Shown here: piece by piece, positions 1-4,818 of the stretch
How positions within the stretch are numbered: position 1 is the stretch's first letter
How the letters are laid out: the number at the start of each line of letters is the position of its first letter
Assembly: GCA_002841035.1 (NCBI GenBank)
Contig: PHDR01000231.1
Coordinates: forward strand, 1-5,051
Direction: 5' to 3'
From: Bacteroidetes bacterium HGW-Bacteroidetes-12
GTDB taxonomy: Bacteria; Bacteroidota; Bacteroidia; Flavobacteriales_E; Vicingaceae
DNA length: 5,051 nucleotides
The notes under the pieces: model-generated
Database searches by the model: none
The model's input: only the letters and a program-made list of their open reading frames with translations
Told to the model about the DNA's origin: nothing
Program-made: the position numbers and the translations under genes

Positions 1-294
1 ATTTGGGTTGTTATTTTCATTTAATAAAAATTCCTTTGTCTGATTTTTAAGAGTCTTAACATCTCCTATTTGTCCTTCAACCATTAATTGGTTATTTTGA
101 TTAACCAAAACCATAAATATATTACGGTCTTTAACCTTTGGTGGTTTTATATTAGGGTCAGGCATTGGAGATAATTTCCTTGAAATACCAGAATCGACAT
201 CCATCGTTGTTGTTACCAAAAAGAATATCAACAGAAGGAAAGCAATATCTGCCATTGATCCAGCATTTATTTCATTAACAGGTCTTTTAGCCAT
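1..294 (-). CDS. exbD: ExbD/TolR-family biopolymer transport protein, C-terminus outside the window
   Basis: Ninety-eight codons are read from ATG at 294 to the left edge with no stop, so the C-terminal part is missing. ExbD forms the inner-membrane proton channel with ExbB and passes proton-motive force to TonB for outer-membrane transport. The short cytoplasmic N-terminus (MAKRPVNEINAGSM) leads into one transmembrane helix at about residues 15-30 (ADIAFLLLIFFLVTTT). Asp16 at the start of that helix matches the conserved channel aspartate of the family. Residues from about 57 (RNIFMVLVNQNNQL) look like the start of the periplasmic domain. The gene lies 15 bases after the preceding membrane-protein gene and has the only strong Shine-Dalgarno sequence in the window. 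Bacteroidota often carry a second exbD and tonB next, but these would be beyond the edge. The family call is secure; ExbD versus TolR rests on context. Confidence 0.93.
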   Translation of the reverse strand, partial: MAKRPVNEINAGSMADIAFLLLIFFLVTTTMDVDSGISRKLSPMPDPNIKPPKVKDRNIFMVLVNQNNQLMVEGQIGDVKTLKNQTKEFLLNENNNPN

Positions 295-300
295 AATTAC

Positions 301-310
301 TCCTCTCCTT
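301..310 (-). promoter_or_regulatory. Strong Shine-Dalgarno sequence of exbD
   Basis: Read on the minus strand, this is AAGGAGAGGA, ending 6 bases before the exbD ATG at 294. It is a near-ideal anti-SD complement and its first base is the last base of the upstream gene's TAA stop (312-310). None of the other starts in the window has such a site. Overlap with the upstream stop suggests translational coupling or reinitiation, which is inference. Confidence 0.75.
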
Positions 311-738
311 TATTTAAAAATTTTAGTAATAGATGAATAAATTAATGAAATCGTTGTAAGTCCTATAAGAATATAAGTGAAAATTAATGCTCCACCAACA
401 AACTTGGAAGTTGACTCTGTGATTTCAAATTTTTCAAAAACTGCTCCTTCAATACTACTTGAAGCAAGAAAATAAGACAAAATTGCCAATCCTAATAAAA
501 TAGCGAGAGTGATTAAAGTTTTAACTATGTTTTTAGGATTCATTATCATAAAAACAATTGGGAAAGCAATCGCAATAACAGCACAAAGAATCATTAATAT
601 AATTCCCCAATTTATTAATAACGCAGCTTTTGATTCCGGATCAGTAGCAAAAAATAACACAGCAAATAAAGCAGATAATCCCATTAAAGAATAAAGTATT
701 ATTTTTAGTATCTTGTGATATAATTTATCTAATTCCAT
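310..738 (-). CDS. Small four-helix membrane protein between exbB and exbD, function unknown
   Basis: A 142-residue, very hydrophobic protein with about four predicted transmembrane helices near residues 11-31, 41-66, 71-92 and 113-136. It has no signal peptide, no cysteine pair and no catalytic motif that I recognise. A short polar stretch (about 95-112, EGAVFEKFEITESTSKF) separates helices 3 and 4. It sits directly upstream of exbD, whose ribosome binding site touches this gene's stop codon. Small uncharacterised membrane proteins at this position, between exbB and exbD, are common in Bacteroidota. An accessory role in assembling or regulating the ExbB-ExbD-TonB channel is therefore a reasonable inference, not a demonstrated function. 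No Shine-Dalgarno sequence precedes the ATG at 738, and the leader is A/T-rich. The 126 bases between it and the next upstream gene hold a 9-base direct repeat (AAGACAAAT at 820-828 and 834-842) but no clear promoter. Confidence 0.82.
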   Translation of the reverse strand: MELDKLYHKILKIILYSLMGLSALFAVLFFATDPESKAALLINWGIILMILCAVIAIAFPIVFMIMNPKNIVKTLITLAILLGLAILSYFLASSSIEGAVFEKFEITESTSKFVGGALIFTYILIGLTTISLIYSSITKIFK

Positions 739-864
739 AAGTTTATATTTTTATAATTTAATATTTTATAATTTACTATTTTGTTTTTTTCATTGACGCT
801 CTCATCTTTTGACAAGTTTAAGACAAATGAAACAAGACAAATTATGCTAATTTTTACGATTTTT

Positions 865-1263
865 TTAATATATCGCAATCTTTTTTAATATTTCTCTAAG
901 TTTTTCGTCTGTTTTAGCGTGTTCTTCAAGTATTTTAACTATTTTAGAGTTTTTATCTTCTATTTCTTTAGTTTTCATTTCAATAGGTTTTAATGTGGAA
1001 CGTCTATTCCATAATACAAAACCAACTAAAGAAAATATTGCGCCAAGCACAAAATACATCAATATATTAATATTACTAATTTGTTTTTGTATAGCATCAA
1101 ATTTTGCATCAAATTTTTCATTCTGAGCATCAAGTTTTTCTTCTAAACGCAATATCCTATCTCTATCTGCCAGAGTAAATGATATTTCTTTTGTTTCTGA
1201 AAAAGAAATATTAGGTAAAAACAAAATAATAATTGTTAGAATTAAAATTATTTTTAATTTCAT
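865..1263 (-). CDS. Small secreted-leader coiled-coil membrane protein, conserved unknown family
   Basis: A 132-residue protein. Residues 1-22 look like a signal peptide or signal anchor (MKLKIILILT..., possible cleavage after SFS). Residues about 32-66 form a charged heptad-like helix (ADRDRILRLEEKLDAQNEKF...) with an internal repeat, EKFDAKFDA. A transmembrane helix follows at about 67-86, then the motif FVLWNRRSTLKP (82-93) and a second charged helix at about 95-130. From memory, the plan of a DRxRLxRLE helix, one membrane span, a GFVLWxRR(T/S)xxxP motif and a short helical tail recurs in small proteins of unknown function in several phyla. I know no gene name for it. It lies between exbB and the four-helix protein on the same strand. 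No Shine-Dalgarno sequence is seen at 1263. The predicted topology is a periplasmic coiled coil, one span and a cytoplasmic helix. A structural role near the Exb complex is only inference. Confidence 0.82.
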   Translation of the reverse strand: MKLKIILILTIIILFLPNISFSETKEISFTLADRDRILRLEEKLDAQNEKFDAKFDAIQKQISNINILMYFVLGAIFSLVGFVLWNRRSTLKPIEMKTKEIEDKNSKIVKILEEHAKTDEKLREILKKIAIY

Positions 1264-1292
1264 GTGTTAATAATTAATTTTACAGGTCACAT

Positions 1293-1316
1293 AGCTTGTC
1301 CCGAGCTTGTCTCGGG
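1293..1316. repeat. GC-rich hairpin with internal direct repeat
   Basis: The octamer AGCTTGTC occurs twice (1293-1300 and 1304-1311). The inverted pair CCCGAG (1300-1305) and CTCGGG (1311-1316) forms a 6-bp stem around a 5-base loop. The GC content is much higher than in the surrounding coding and intergenic DNA. There is no T-run after the stem on either strand, so it is a poor intrinsic terminator. It is more likely part of an interspersed repeat that includes the next hairpin. Confidence 0.6.
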
Positions 1317-1383
1317 AGAACACCCAAAATATTATCATTCCTTTGCCTGCCCCGTAACGAAGTGTATTGGGGTGTGAGCGTTA

Positions 1384-1407
1384 GCTTTCCGAATTATCGG
1401 AACAAGC
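1384..1407. repeat. Hairpin-forming inverted repeat in the exbB downstream gap
   Basis: GCTT (1384-1387) plus TCCGA (1388-1392) pairs with TCGGA (1397-1401) plus AAGC (1404-1407). This gives a 9-bp stem with a 2-base bulge and an ATTA loop. It lies in the same GC-richer island (about 1293-1416) as the previous hairpin. Between them, CCCC (1350-1353) could pair with GGGG (1369-1372), and GTGAGCG and GTGAGTG occur at 1374 and 1410. The whole island sits in the 220-base gap between exbB and the coiled-coil gene and has no evident ORF. Confidence 0.55.
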
Positions 1408-1483
1408 GGTGAGTGTTTCATAAATTATGTTTTTCACAAAACCTTATCCTGAGTATTTAGAATAAAAAATTATGTAATTATTA

Positions 1484-2314
1484 TTAATTTGATTTTTTAT
1501 AATCAACAATAATGTCAATAAATGAGATAGTTGCATCTTCCATATCATTAACTAATTTATCAACTTTAGCAACAATAGTATTATAAAAAAGTTGAAGAAT
1601 AATAGCAACGATTAGACCAAATACTGTTGTTAAAAGAGCGACCTTAATACCTCCAGCCACAATAGTAGGCGAAATATCACCAGCTGCTTCAATAGCGTCA
1701 AATGCACTAATCATACCAATTACTGTACCCATAAATCCAAGCATAGGCGCTAAAGCAATAAATAATGATATCCATGATAATCCACTTTCTAAGCGTCCCA
1801 TTTGAACACTACCATAAGAAACTATTGATTTCTCTACATTATCTATACCTTCATTATATCTGTCAAAACCTTGGAAAAAGATAGCGGCAATAGGACCTCT
1901 TGTATCTCTACATAATTCTTTAGCTTTATTTACACCTCCACTTTTAAGTGTTTCTTCAACACTATCAAGAAATTTTTTGGTATTTGTTGTAGCTAAGTTC
2001 AAGTAAATAATTCTTTCAATTGCTAATGCCAAACCAAAAATAAGACATAACAAAACAATTCCCATAAATCCTGCACCACCTTCGATAAATTTCTCTTTTA
2101 AAACTTGATGAAATGATGTTTCTTCAGGAATTACTTCTTCGGTGTCTGTTGTTTCTTCTATTGGATCAGCAGCAAGAGTTGAATCTTGTGTTGTTGAATT
2201 CACTTGCTCGGTTGCTGAGATGTTTTCATCTAAATCTTCCTGAGCTACTATAACATTTGAAATCCCAAATGTTAGTAATCCTGTGATTGTCAAAAAAGCA
2301 AATAATTTTTTCAT
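1484..2314 (-). CDS. exbB: ExbB/TolQ/MotA-family proton channel protein with N-terminal extension
   Basis: A complete 276-residue protein. ExbB builds the inner-membrane proton channel that, with ExbD, energises TonB. Residues 1-24 are a signal-peptide-like segment ending VIVA-Q. Residues about 25-67 form an acidic, Thr-rich low-complexity linker. The channel domain has helices near 82-104 (ending LAIERIIYL), 176-205 (ALAPMLGFMGTVIGMISAF) and 222-244 (GGIKVALLTTVFGLIVAIIL). The LAPMLGFMGTVIGM signature is diagnostic of the ExbB/TolQ/MotA superfamily. Thr197 in helix 2 and Thr229/Thr230 in helix 3 are candidate channel-lining polar residues. A cytoplasmic domain lies between helices 1 and 2. 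The protein is longer than E. coli ExbB because of the signal and linker, an arrangement common in Bacteroidota. The ATG at 2314 gives the full signal peptide and has no Shine-Dalgarno. It is the first protein gene of the minus-strand cluster, 75 bases after the tRNA. Confidence 0.95.
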   Translation of the reverse strand: MKKLFAFLTITGLLTFGISNVIVAQEDLDENISATEQVNSTTQDSTLAADPIEETTDTEEVIPEETSFHQVLKEKFIEGGAGFMGIVLLCLIFGLALAIERIIYLNLATTNTKKFLDSVEETLKSGGVNKAKELCRDTRGPIAAIFFQGFDRYNEGIDNVEKSIVSYGSVQMGRLESGLSWISLFIALAPMLGFMGTVIGMISAFDAIEAAGDISPTIVAGGIKVALLTTVFGLIVAIILQLFYNTIVAKVDKLVNDMEDATISFIDIIVDYKKSN

Positions 2315-2389
2315 AATGAATTTTTAATTTATTAATTTAGTTTAACTTTATTTATCAATTCCAATTTTAGGATTGTTTTTTCTGATTTT

Positions 2390-2480
2390 TGGCGGAGAGA
2401 GTGGGATTCGAACCCACGATATCCTCGTGAGATATACACGCTTTCCAAGCGTGCGCCTTCGACCACTCGGCCACCTCTCC
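2390..2480 (-). tRNA. tRNA-Ser (anticodon GGA), CCA end encoded
   Basis: On the minus strand a complete class II tRNA folds. The acceptor is GGAGAGG (5' end at 2480) with TCTCTCC, closing on one G-T pair. The D arm contains GCCGAGTGGTCGAAGGC. The anticodon stem CACGC/GCGTG encloses the loop TTGGAAA, so the anticodon is GGA, reading serine codons UCU and UCC. The long variable arm (GATAT pairing with ATATC) is typical of tRNA-Ser, and the T arm is GTGGG TTCGAAT CCCAC. Discriminator G is at 2393 and the encoded CCA occupies 2392-2390. exbB follows on the same strand after 75 bases with no terminator between, so read-through from the tRNA is possible. Confidence 0.97.
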
Positions 2481-2533
2481 TCTTTTTTATGTAAAAAAGA
2501 AAAGCTAAATTACAAAAAAAAACAAATTACACA

Positions 2534-2554
2534 ATTTTTTATTTTTTATTTTTT
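2534..2554. repeat. Three tandem copies of ATTTTTT upstream of the tRNA
   Basis: The 7-mer ATTTTTT is repeated exactly three times (2534-2540, 2541-2547, 2548-2554) in the divergent region between the tRNA and rocD. On the minus strand these are A-tracts 54-74 bases before the tRNA 5' end, where an UP-like promoter element could act. The 7-base period is not helically phased. The A/T-rich hairpin TCTTTTTT/AAAAAAGA (2481-2500) lies directly beside the tRNA 5' end. Nothing else stands out in this intergenic region apart from the rocD promoter candidates. Confidence 0.45.
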
Positions 2555-2661
2555 AAAATTAGTAAATCTTAATAAAAATTTCTCACAAAGACGGTCAGTC
2601 TATTTCAGTTACCAACAGTGTTTAATTTTGCTAATTTTAGATATAAATATAAAAACTTATG

Positions 2662-2669
2662 TAATTTTG
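2662..2669 (+). promoter_or_regulatory. Candidate Bacteroidetes -7 promoter box for rocD
   Basis: TAATTTTG matches the Bacteroidetes primary-sigma -7 consensus TAnnTTTG and lies 38 bases before the rocD ATG, implying a leader of roughly 30 bases. The same octamer occurs at 2623-2630. Neither copy has a convincing TTTG -33 element at 19-21 bases, so the call rests on the -7 box and its position only. The A/T-rich leader has no Shine-Dalgarno, as is usual in this phylum. Confidence 0.45.
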
Positions 2670-2707
2670 CTTAAAATAATTATTGTAAAATTTAGATATA
2701 TTTAATC

Positions 2708-3934
2708 ATGGTAAAACAAATGACATCACAATTAGCAATAGAACTGGAAGACAAATATGGAGCACATAATTATCATCCATTACCAGTAGTTTTAGAAAAA
2801 GGAAAAGGTGCAAAAGTATGGGATGTTGAAGGAAAAGAATATTTTGATTTTCTTTCAGCATACTCAGCAGTAAATCAAGGACATTGTCATCCAAGAATAG
2901 TAGGAGCTTTAAAAGAACAGGCAGAAAAACTAACTCTTACTTCAAGGGCTTTTTATAATGACGTACTAGGTTCTTATGAAAAATATATTACTGAATATTT
3001 TGGTTTTGACAAAGTATTACCAATGAACACTGGTGCCGAAGCTGATGAAACAGCTCTTAAACTTTGTCGTAAGTGGGGCTATATGAAAAAAGGTATTCCT
3101 GAAAATAAAGCAAAAATTATTGTATGTGAAAATAACTTTCACGGACGTACTATCACAATAATTTCAATGTCAACAGATCCTGTTGCATATACAGATTTTG
3201 GACCTTTTACTCCTGGTTTTATTACTATACCTTACAATGATCTTAAATCTTTAGAAAAAGAATTAAAAAATGACCCAAATATTGCTGGCTTTCTTGTTGA
3301 GCCTATTCAGGGTGAGGCTGGAGTTTTTGTGCCAGAAGATGGTTATTTGAAAAAAGCATACGATTTATGCAAACAATATAATGTATTATTTATTGCTGAT
3401 GAAGTACAAACAGGTATTGCAAGAACGGGCAAATTATTAGCTTGTGAGCATGAAAATGTGCATCCTGATATTTTAATCTTAGGTAAAGCTATTTCGGGTG
3501 GTGTTTTCCCAATTTCTGCTGTACTCGCTAATGATGATATTATGCTATGTATTAAACCTGGCGAACATGGTTCTACATTTGGAGGAAATCCTATTGCATG
3601 TAAAGTTGCTGAGGCTGCATTAGAAGTTGTTAGAGATGAAAATCTTTGCGAAAGAGCTGAGGAGCTTGGTAAAATATTCCGCAATGAAATGAAAAATATT
3701 AATTCTGACATGGTAGAATTAGTCAGAGGTAAAGGCTTATTAAATGCTATTGTTATTCGTCCAAAAAATGGAAAAACAGCATGGGACGTTTGTGTGAAAA
3801 TGAAAGAAAATGGCGTATTAGCAAAACCAACCCATCAAGATATTATTCGTTTTGCTCCTCCTCTAATAATTACAGAAGAAGAACTTTATGAAGCTATAGA
3901 TTTAATAAAGAAATCAATATTGTCGTTTGAATAA
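2708..3934 (+). CDS. rocD: Ornithine aminotransferase (ornithine--oxo-acid transaminase)
   Basis: A complete 408-residue fold-type I, class III PLP aminotransferase, cytosolic. It moves the delta-amino group of L-ornithine to 2-oxoglutarate, giving glutamate-5-semialdehyde and glutamate, and so links arginine/ornithine breakdown to proline and glutamate. The visible motifs are [10 protein letters not shown] (18-27), [12 protein letters not shown] (48-59), NTGAE (107-111), FHGRT (144-148), EPIQGEAG (198-205), DEVQTG (231-236), LGKAISGG (258-265) with the PLP lysine Lys260, STFGGNP (289-295) and RFAPPL (381-386). Tyr22, Tyr52, Glu203, Lys260 and Arg381 line up by motif and spacing with human OAT Tyr55, Tyr85, Glu235, Lys292 and Arg413. 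These mark ornithine rather than acetylornithine or GABA as substrate. The length is normal for bacterial RocD. The start is ATG 2708; Met5 (2720) is a less likely alternative. No rocF, proline or glutamate genes are adjacent, so it appears monocistronic. Confidence 0.96.
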   Translation: MVKQMTSQLAIELEDKYGAHNYHPLPVVLEKGKGAKVWDVEGKEYFDFLSAYSAVNQGHCHPRIVGALKEQAEKLTLTSRAFYNDVLGSYEKYITEYFGFDKVLPMNTGAEADETALKLCRKWGYMKKGIPENKAKIIVCENNFHGRTITIISMSTDPVAYTDFGPFTPGFITIPYNDLKSLEKELKNDPNIAGFLVEPIQGEAGVFVPEDGYLKKAYDLCKQYNVLFIADEVQTGIARTGKLLACEHENVHPDILILGKAISGGVFPISAVLANDDIMLCIKPGEHGSTFGGNPIACKVAEAALEVVRDENLCERAEELGKIFRNEMKNINSDMVELVRGKGLLNAIVIRPKNGKTAWDVCVKMKENGVLAKPTHQDIIRFAPPLIITEEELYEAIDLIKKSILSFE

Positions 3935-3967
3935 ACATTTTCAGAGGTAAAATAATATTTTGACAAT

Positions 3968-3988
3968 CAAATGATTATTTGTTTTTTT
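3968..3988 (+). terminator. Weak intrinsic terminator after rocD
   Basis: CAAAT (3968-3972) pairs with ATTTG (3977-3981) around a GATT loop, followed at once by seven T residues (3982-3988). It begins 34 bases after the rocD stop codon. The stem is short and A/T-rich, so efficiency is doubtful, but position and T-run fit termination of rocD. Confidence 0.45.
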
Positions 3989-4128
3989 GAGCAAAATAAA
4001 ACTCCGAAAAGTGTGAAAAATATTAAAAATCGGGGGTTAAATTTTTGCTACTAATCTTGATAAGTGCGGAATTCAGAACATTGTGTTGTAGACACATAAT
4101 TGATTAGTTTCACCACGTTATTGGTTTG

Positions 4129-4185
4129 ATTTTTCCTTTTTTTGTGAAGTGAAGCGTAGCGAAACGGAACAAAAAAAGGAAAAAT
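4129..4185. repeat. Long perfect inverted repeat (17-bp arms, GC-richer 23-base centre)
   Basis: The left arm ATTTTTCCTTTTTTTGT (4129-4145) is the exact reverse complement of 4169-4185. The arms enclose a 23-base centre (4146-4168, starting GAAGTGAAGCG) that is much richer in G and C than its surroundings. Transcribed in either direction, it would form a 17-bp hairpin. No ORF spans it. The form, homopurine/homopyrimidine arms around a distinctive core, resembles a dispersed intergenic repeat or a bidirectional terminator; only a genome-wide copy count would separate these. Confidence 0.7.
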
Positions 4186-4247
4186 ATCACGAAAAAATGA
4201 CAACTTGTTTAAATTTGTATAATTAAACAACTAAAAACATTACAAAA

Positions 4248-4328
4248 ATGAAACAAGTTTATCATTCTAACGCAAGCACAAACATACGATTGCGTTCTGA
4301 AATTAATAAAAGTCATTTACTTCTGTGA
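4248..4328 (+). pseudogene. Probable N-terminal stub of an IS481-like transposase
   Basis: An ATG-started frame of 26 residues (MKQVYHSNASTNIRLRSEIN...) ends in TGA at 4326. From memory, its start resembles the opening of IS481-type transposases/integrases (pattern xxHxxAxTNxxxRxxIxxS), which lies just before their helix-turn-helix. The expected continuation (roughly LAxxYxxxxxTVxKWxxR) does not appear in any frame downstream, so only about the first 26 residues remain. TAAATTTG (4210-4217) upstream matches the -7 box TAnnTTTG, and AACTTGTTT (4202-4210) is inverted at 4251-4259, so a remnant of the element's own promoter or terminus may be present. The identification rests on a short match. 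It could instead be a chance frame or a tiny real peptide. Confidence 0.42.
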
Positions 4329-4396
4329 AAACTTAGATATTTATATAAATGTTGAATTTAATTTCTAAAAACACGAATCATATTGATAATAAAATG

Positions 4397-4412
4397 TATG
4401 TTTGCAAACATA
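4397..4412. promoter_or_regulatory. 16-base perfect palindrome, candidate operator/promoter of the DsrC gene
   Basis: TATGTTTGCAAACATA is a perfect 16-base palindrome 60 bases before the DsrC start. Each half, TATGTTTG, matches the Bacteroidetes -7 box TAnnTTTG, so one half could direct transcription toward the DsrC gene and the other the opposite way. A dimeric repressor bound here would cover the -7 element. No clear TTTG -33 element is seen 19-21 bases upstream on the plus strand. The palindrome is directly visible; its function is inference. Confidence 0.5.
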
Positions 4413-4443
4413 AGACGATGTTACTAATATTGACATTATAGAA

Positions 4444-4460
4444 TAGAAATCCCCTATAAT
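4444..4460 (+). repeat. Leader motif copy 1, before the DsrC gene
   Basis: TAGAAATCCCCTATAAT ends 12 bases before the DsrC start codon. It matches the second copy at 4794-4810 at 15 of 17 positions. There is no Shine-Dalgarno sequence here; the CCCC core is the opposite of one. Confidence 0.6.
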
Positions 4461-4472
4461 TCCTTAAAAAAA

Positions 4473-4790
4473 ATGAAAACACTTGAATTTAATGGTAAAA
4501 CTTTTGACGTTGATGGAGATGGTTTTCTCATAGAGCCAAAACTTTGGAATGAAGAAGTAGCTTCTCTTTTTGCGAAAGCTGATGGCACAGGTAAACTTAA
4601 CGAGAAACATTGGGCAGTAATTAATCATATACGAAATCATTGGAAAGAAACGAATATGGCACCAATGGTAAGAAGTATCTGTAAAGATACAGGAATAAGA
4701 TTAAGAGAAATATATGAACTTTTTCCTATGGGACCTGCTAAAGGAGCATGTAAAATTGCAGGTTTACCAAAACCTGATGGCTGTGTATAA
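4473..4790 (+). CDS. dsrC: DsrC-family sulfur-carrier protein with both redox cysteines
   Basis: A complete 105-residue DsrC/TusE/DsvC-family protein, small and cytosolic. DsrC carries sulfur or a disulfide on its flexible C-terminal arm. In sulfate reducers it forms a trisulfide at dissimilatory sulfite reductase and is reduced by the membrane complex DsrMKJOP. Family features here are DVDGDGFL (12-19), LNEKHWAVINHIRNHW (42-57) and the C-terminal arm GPAKGACKIAGLPKPDGCV (87-105). Cys104 is penultimate (CysB) and Cys93 is eleven residues before it (CysA). TusE proteins for tRNA thiolation keep only the terminal cysteine, so the pair points to the true redox DsrC class. A third cysteine is at 70. 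The A/T-rich leader has no Shine-Dalgarno. A palindrome and leader motif lie upstream, and a probable heme-b membrane subunit follows after 28 bases. No dsrAB is visible. The family is certain; its physiological role here is open. Confidence 0.93.
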   Translation: MKTLEFNGKTFDVDGDGFLIEPKLWNEEVASLFAKADGTGKLNEKHWAVINHIRNHWKETNMAPMVRSICKDTGIRLREIYELFPMGPAKGACKIAGLPKPDGCV

Positions 4791-4793
4791 TTA

Positions 4794-4810
4794 TAGAAGT
4801 CCCCTAAAAT
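4794..4810 (+). repeat. Leader motif copy 2, before the membrane-protein gene
   Basis: TAGAAGTCCCCTAAAAT starts 4 bases after the dsrC stop codon and ends 8 bases before the next ATG (4819). It differs from the copy at 4444-4460 at two positions. With that copy it flanks dsrC as a 350-base-spaced direct repeat. Confidence 0.6.
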
Positions 4811-4818
4811 AAACTATT

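Larger units (their letters stand above)
3935..4472. other. 538-base stretch without an intact gene
   Basis: No ORF of meaningful length with family features is present on either strand. From left to right it holds a weak terminator after rocD (3968-3988), a small inverted pair ACTAATC/GATTAGT (4050-4056 and 4102-4108) enclosing TGTGT/ACACA (4082-4086 and 4092-4096), a long perfect hairpin (4129-4185), a probable transposase stub (4248-4328), a 16-base palindrome (4397-4412) and the first copy of a leader motif shared with the next gene (4444-4460). The mixture suggests old mobile-element debris followed by the control region of the DsrC gene. Confidence 0.6.

Noticed and set aside
509..694. 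Plus-strand ORF of 61 codons
   Set aside because: It lies wholly antisense to the four-helix membrane protein and has no family features.
2373..2705. Plus-strand ORF of 110 codons with GESGIRTHDI and LRPLGHLS
   Set aside because: It is the antisense translation of the tRNA-Ser gene, a well-known false protein pattern, followed by low-complexity AT-rich sequence.
2481..2707. CRISPR array or small RNA gene among the A/T repeats
   Set aside because: The only repeats are simple 7-mers without spacers, and no stable structured RNA is apparent.
2706..2894. Minus-strand ORF of 62 codons
   Set aside because: It is antisense to the conserved N-terminus of ornithine aminotransferase.
3343..3711. Minus-strand ORF of 122 codons
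   Set aside because: It is antisense to the PLP-binding core of ornithine aminotransferase, and its apparent composition mirrors that gene.
2708..3934. Acetylornithine or GABA aminotransferase
   Set aside because: The [10 protein letters not shown] and AYSAVNQGH tyrosines and the QGEAG glutamate are the ornithine-specific set of RocD/OAT.
4455..4460. TATAAT as a classical -10 box before dsrC
   Set aside because: It is only 12 bases before the ATG with no -35 partner, and Bacteroidetes promoters use TAnnTTTG; it is better explained as part of the repeated leader motif.
4473..4790. TusE (tRNA 2-thiouridine relay) as the name for the DsrC-like protein
   Set aside because: TusE keeps only the penultimate cysteine; this protein has both Cys93 and Cys104 and is followed by a cytochrome-like gene, though a tree would settle it.
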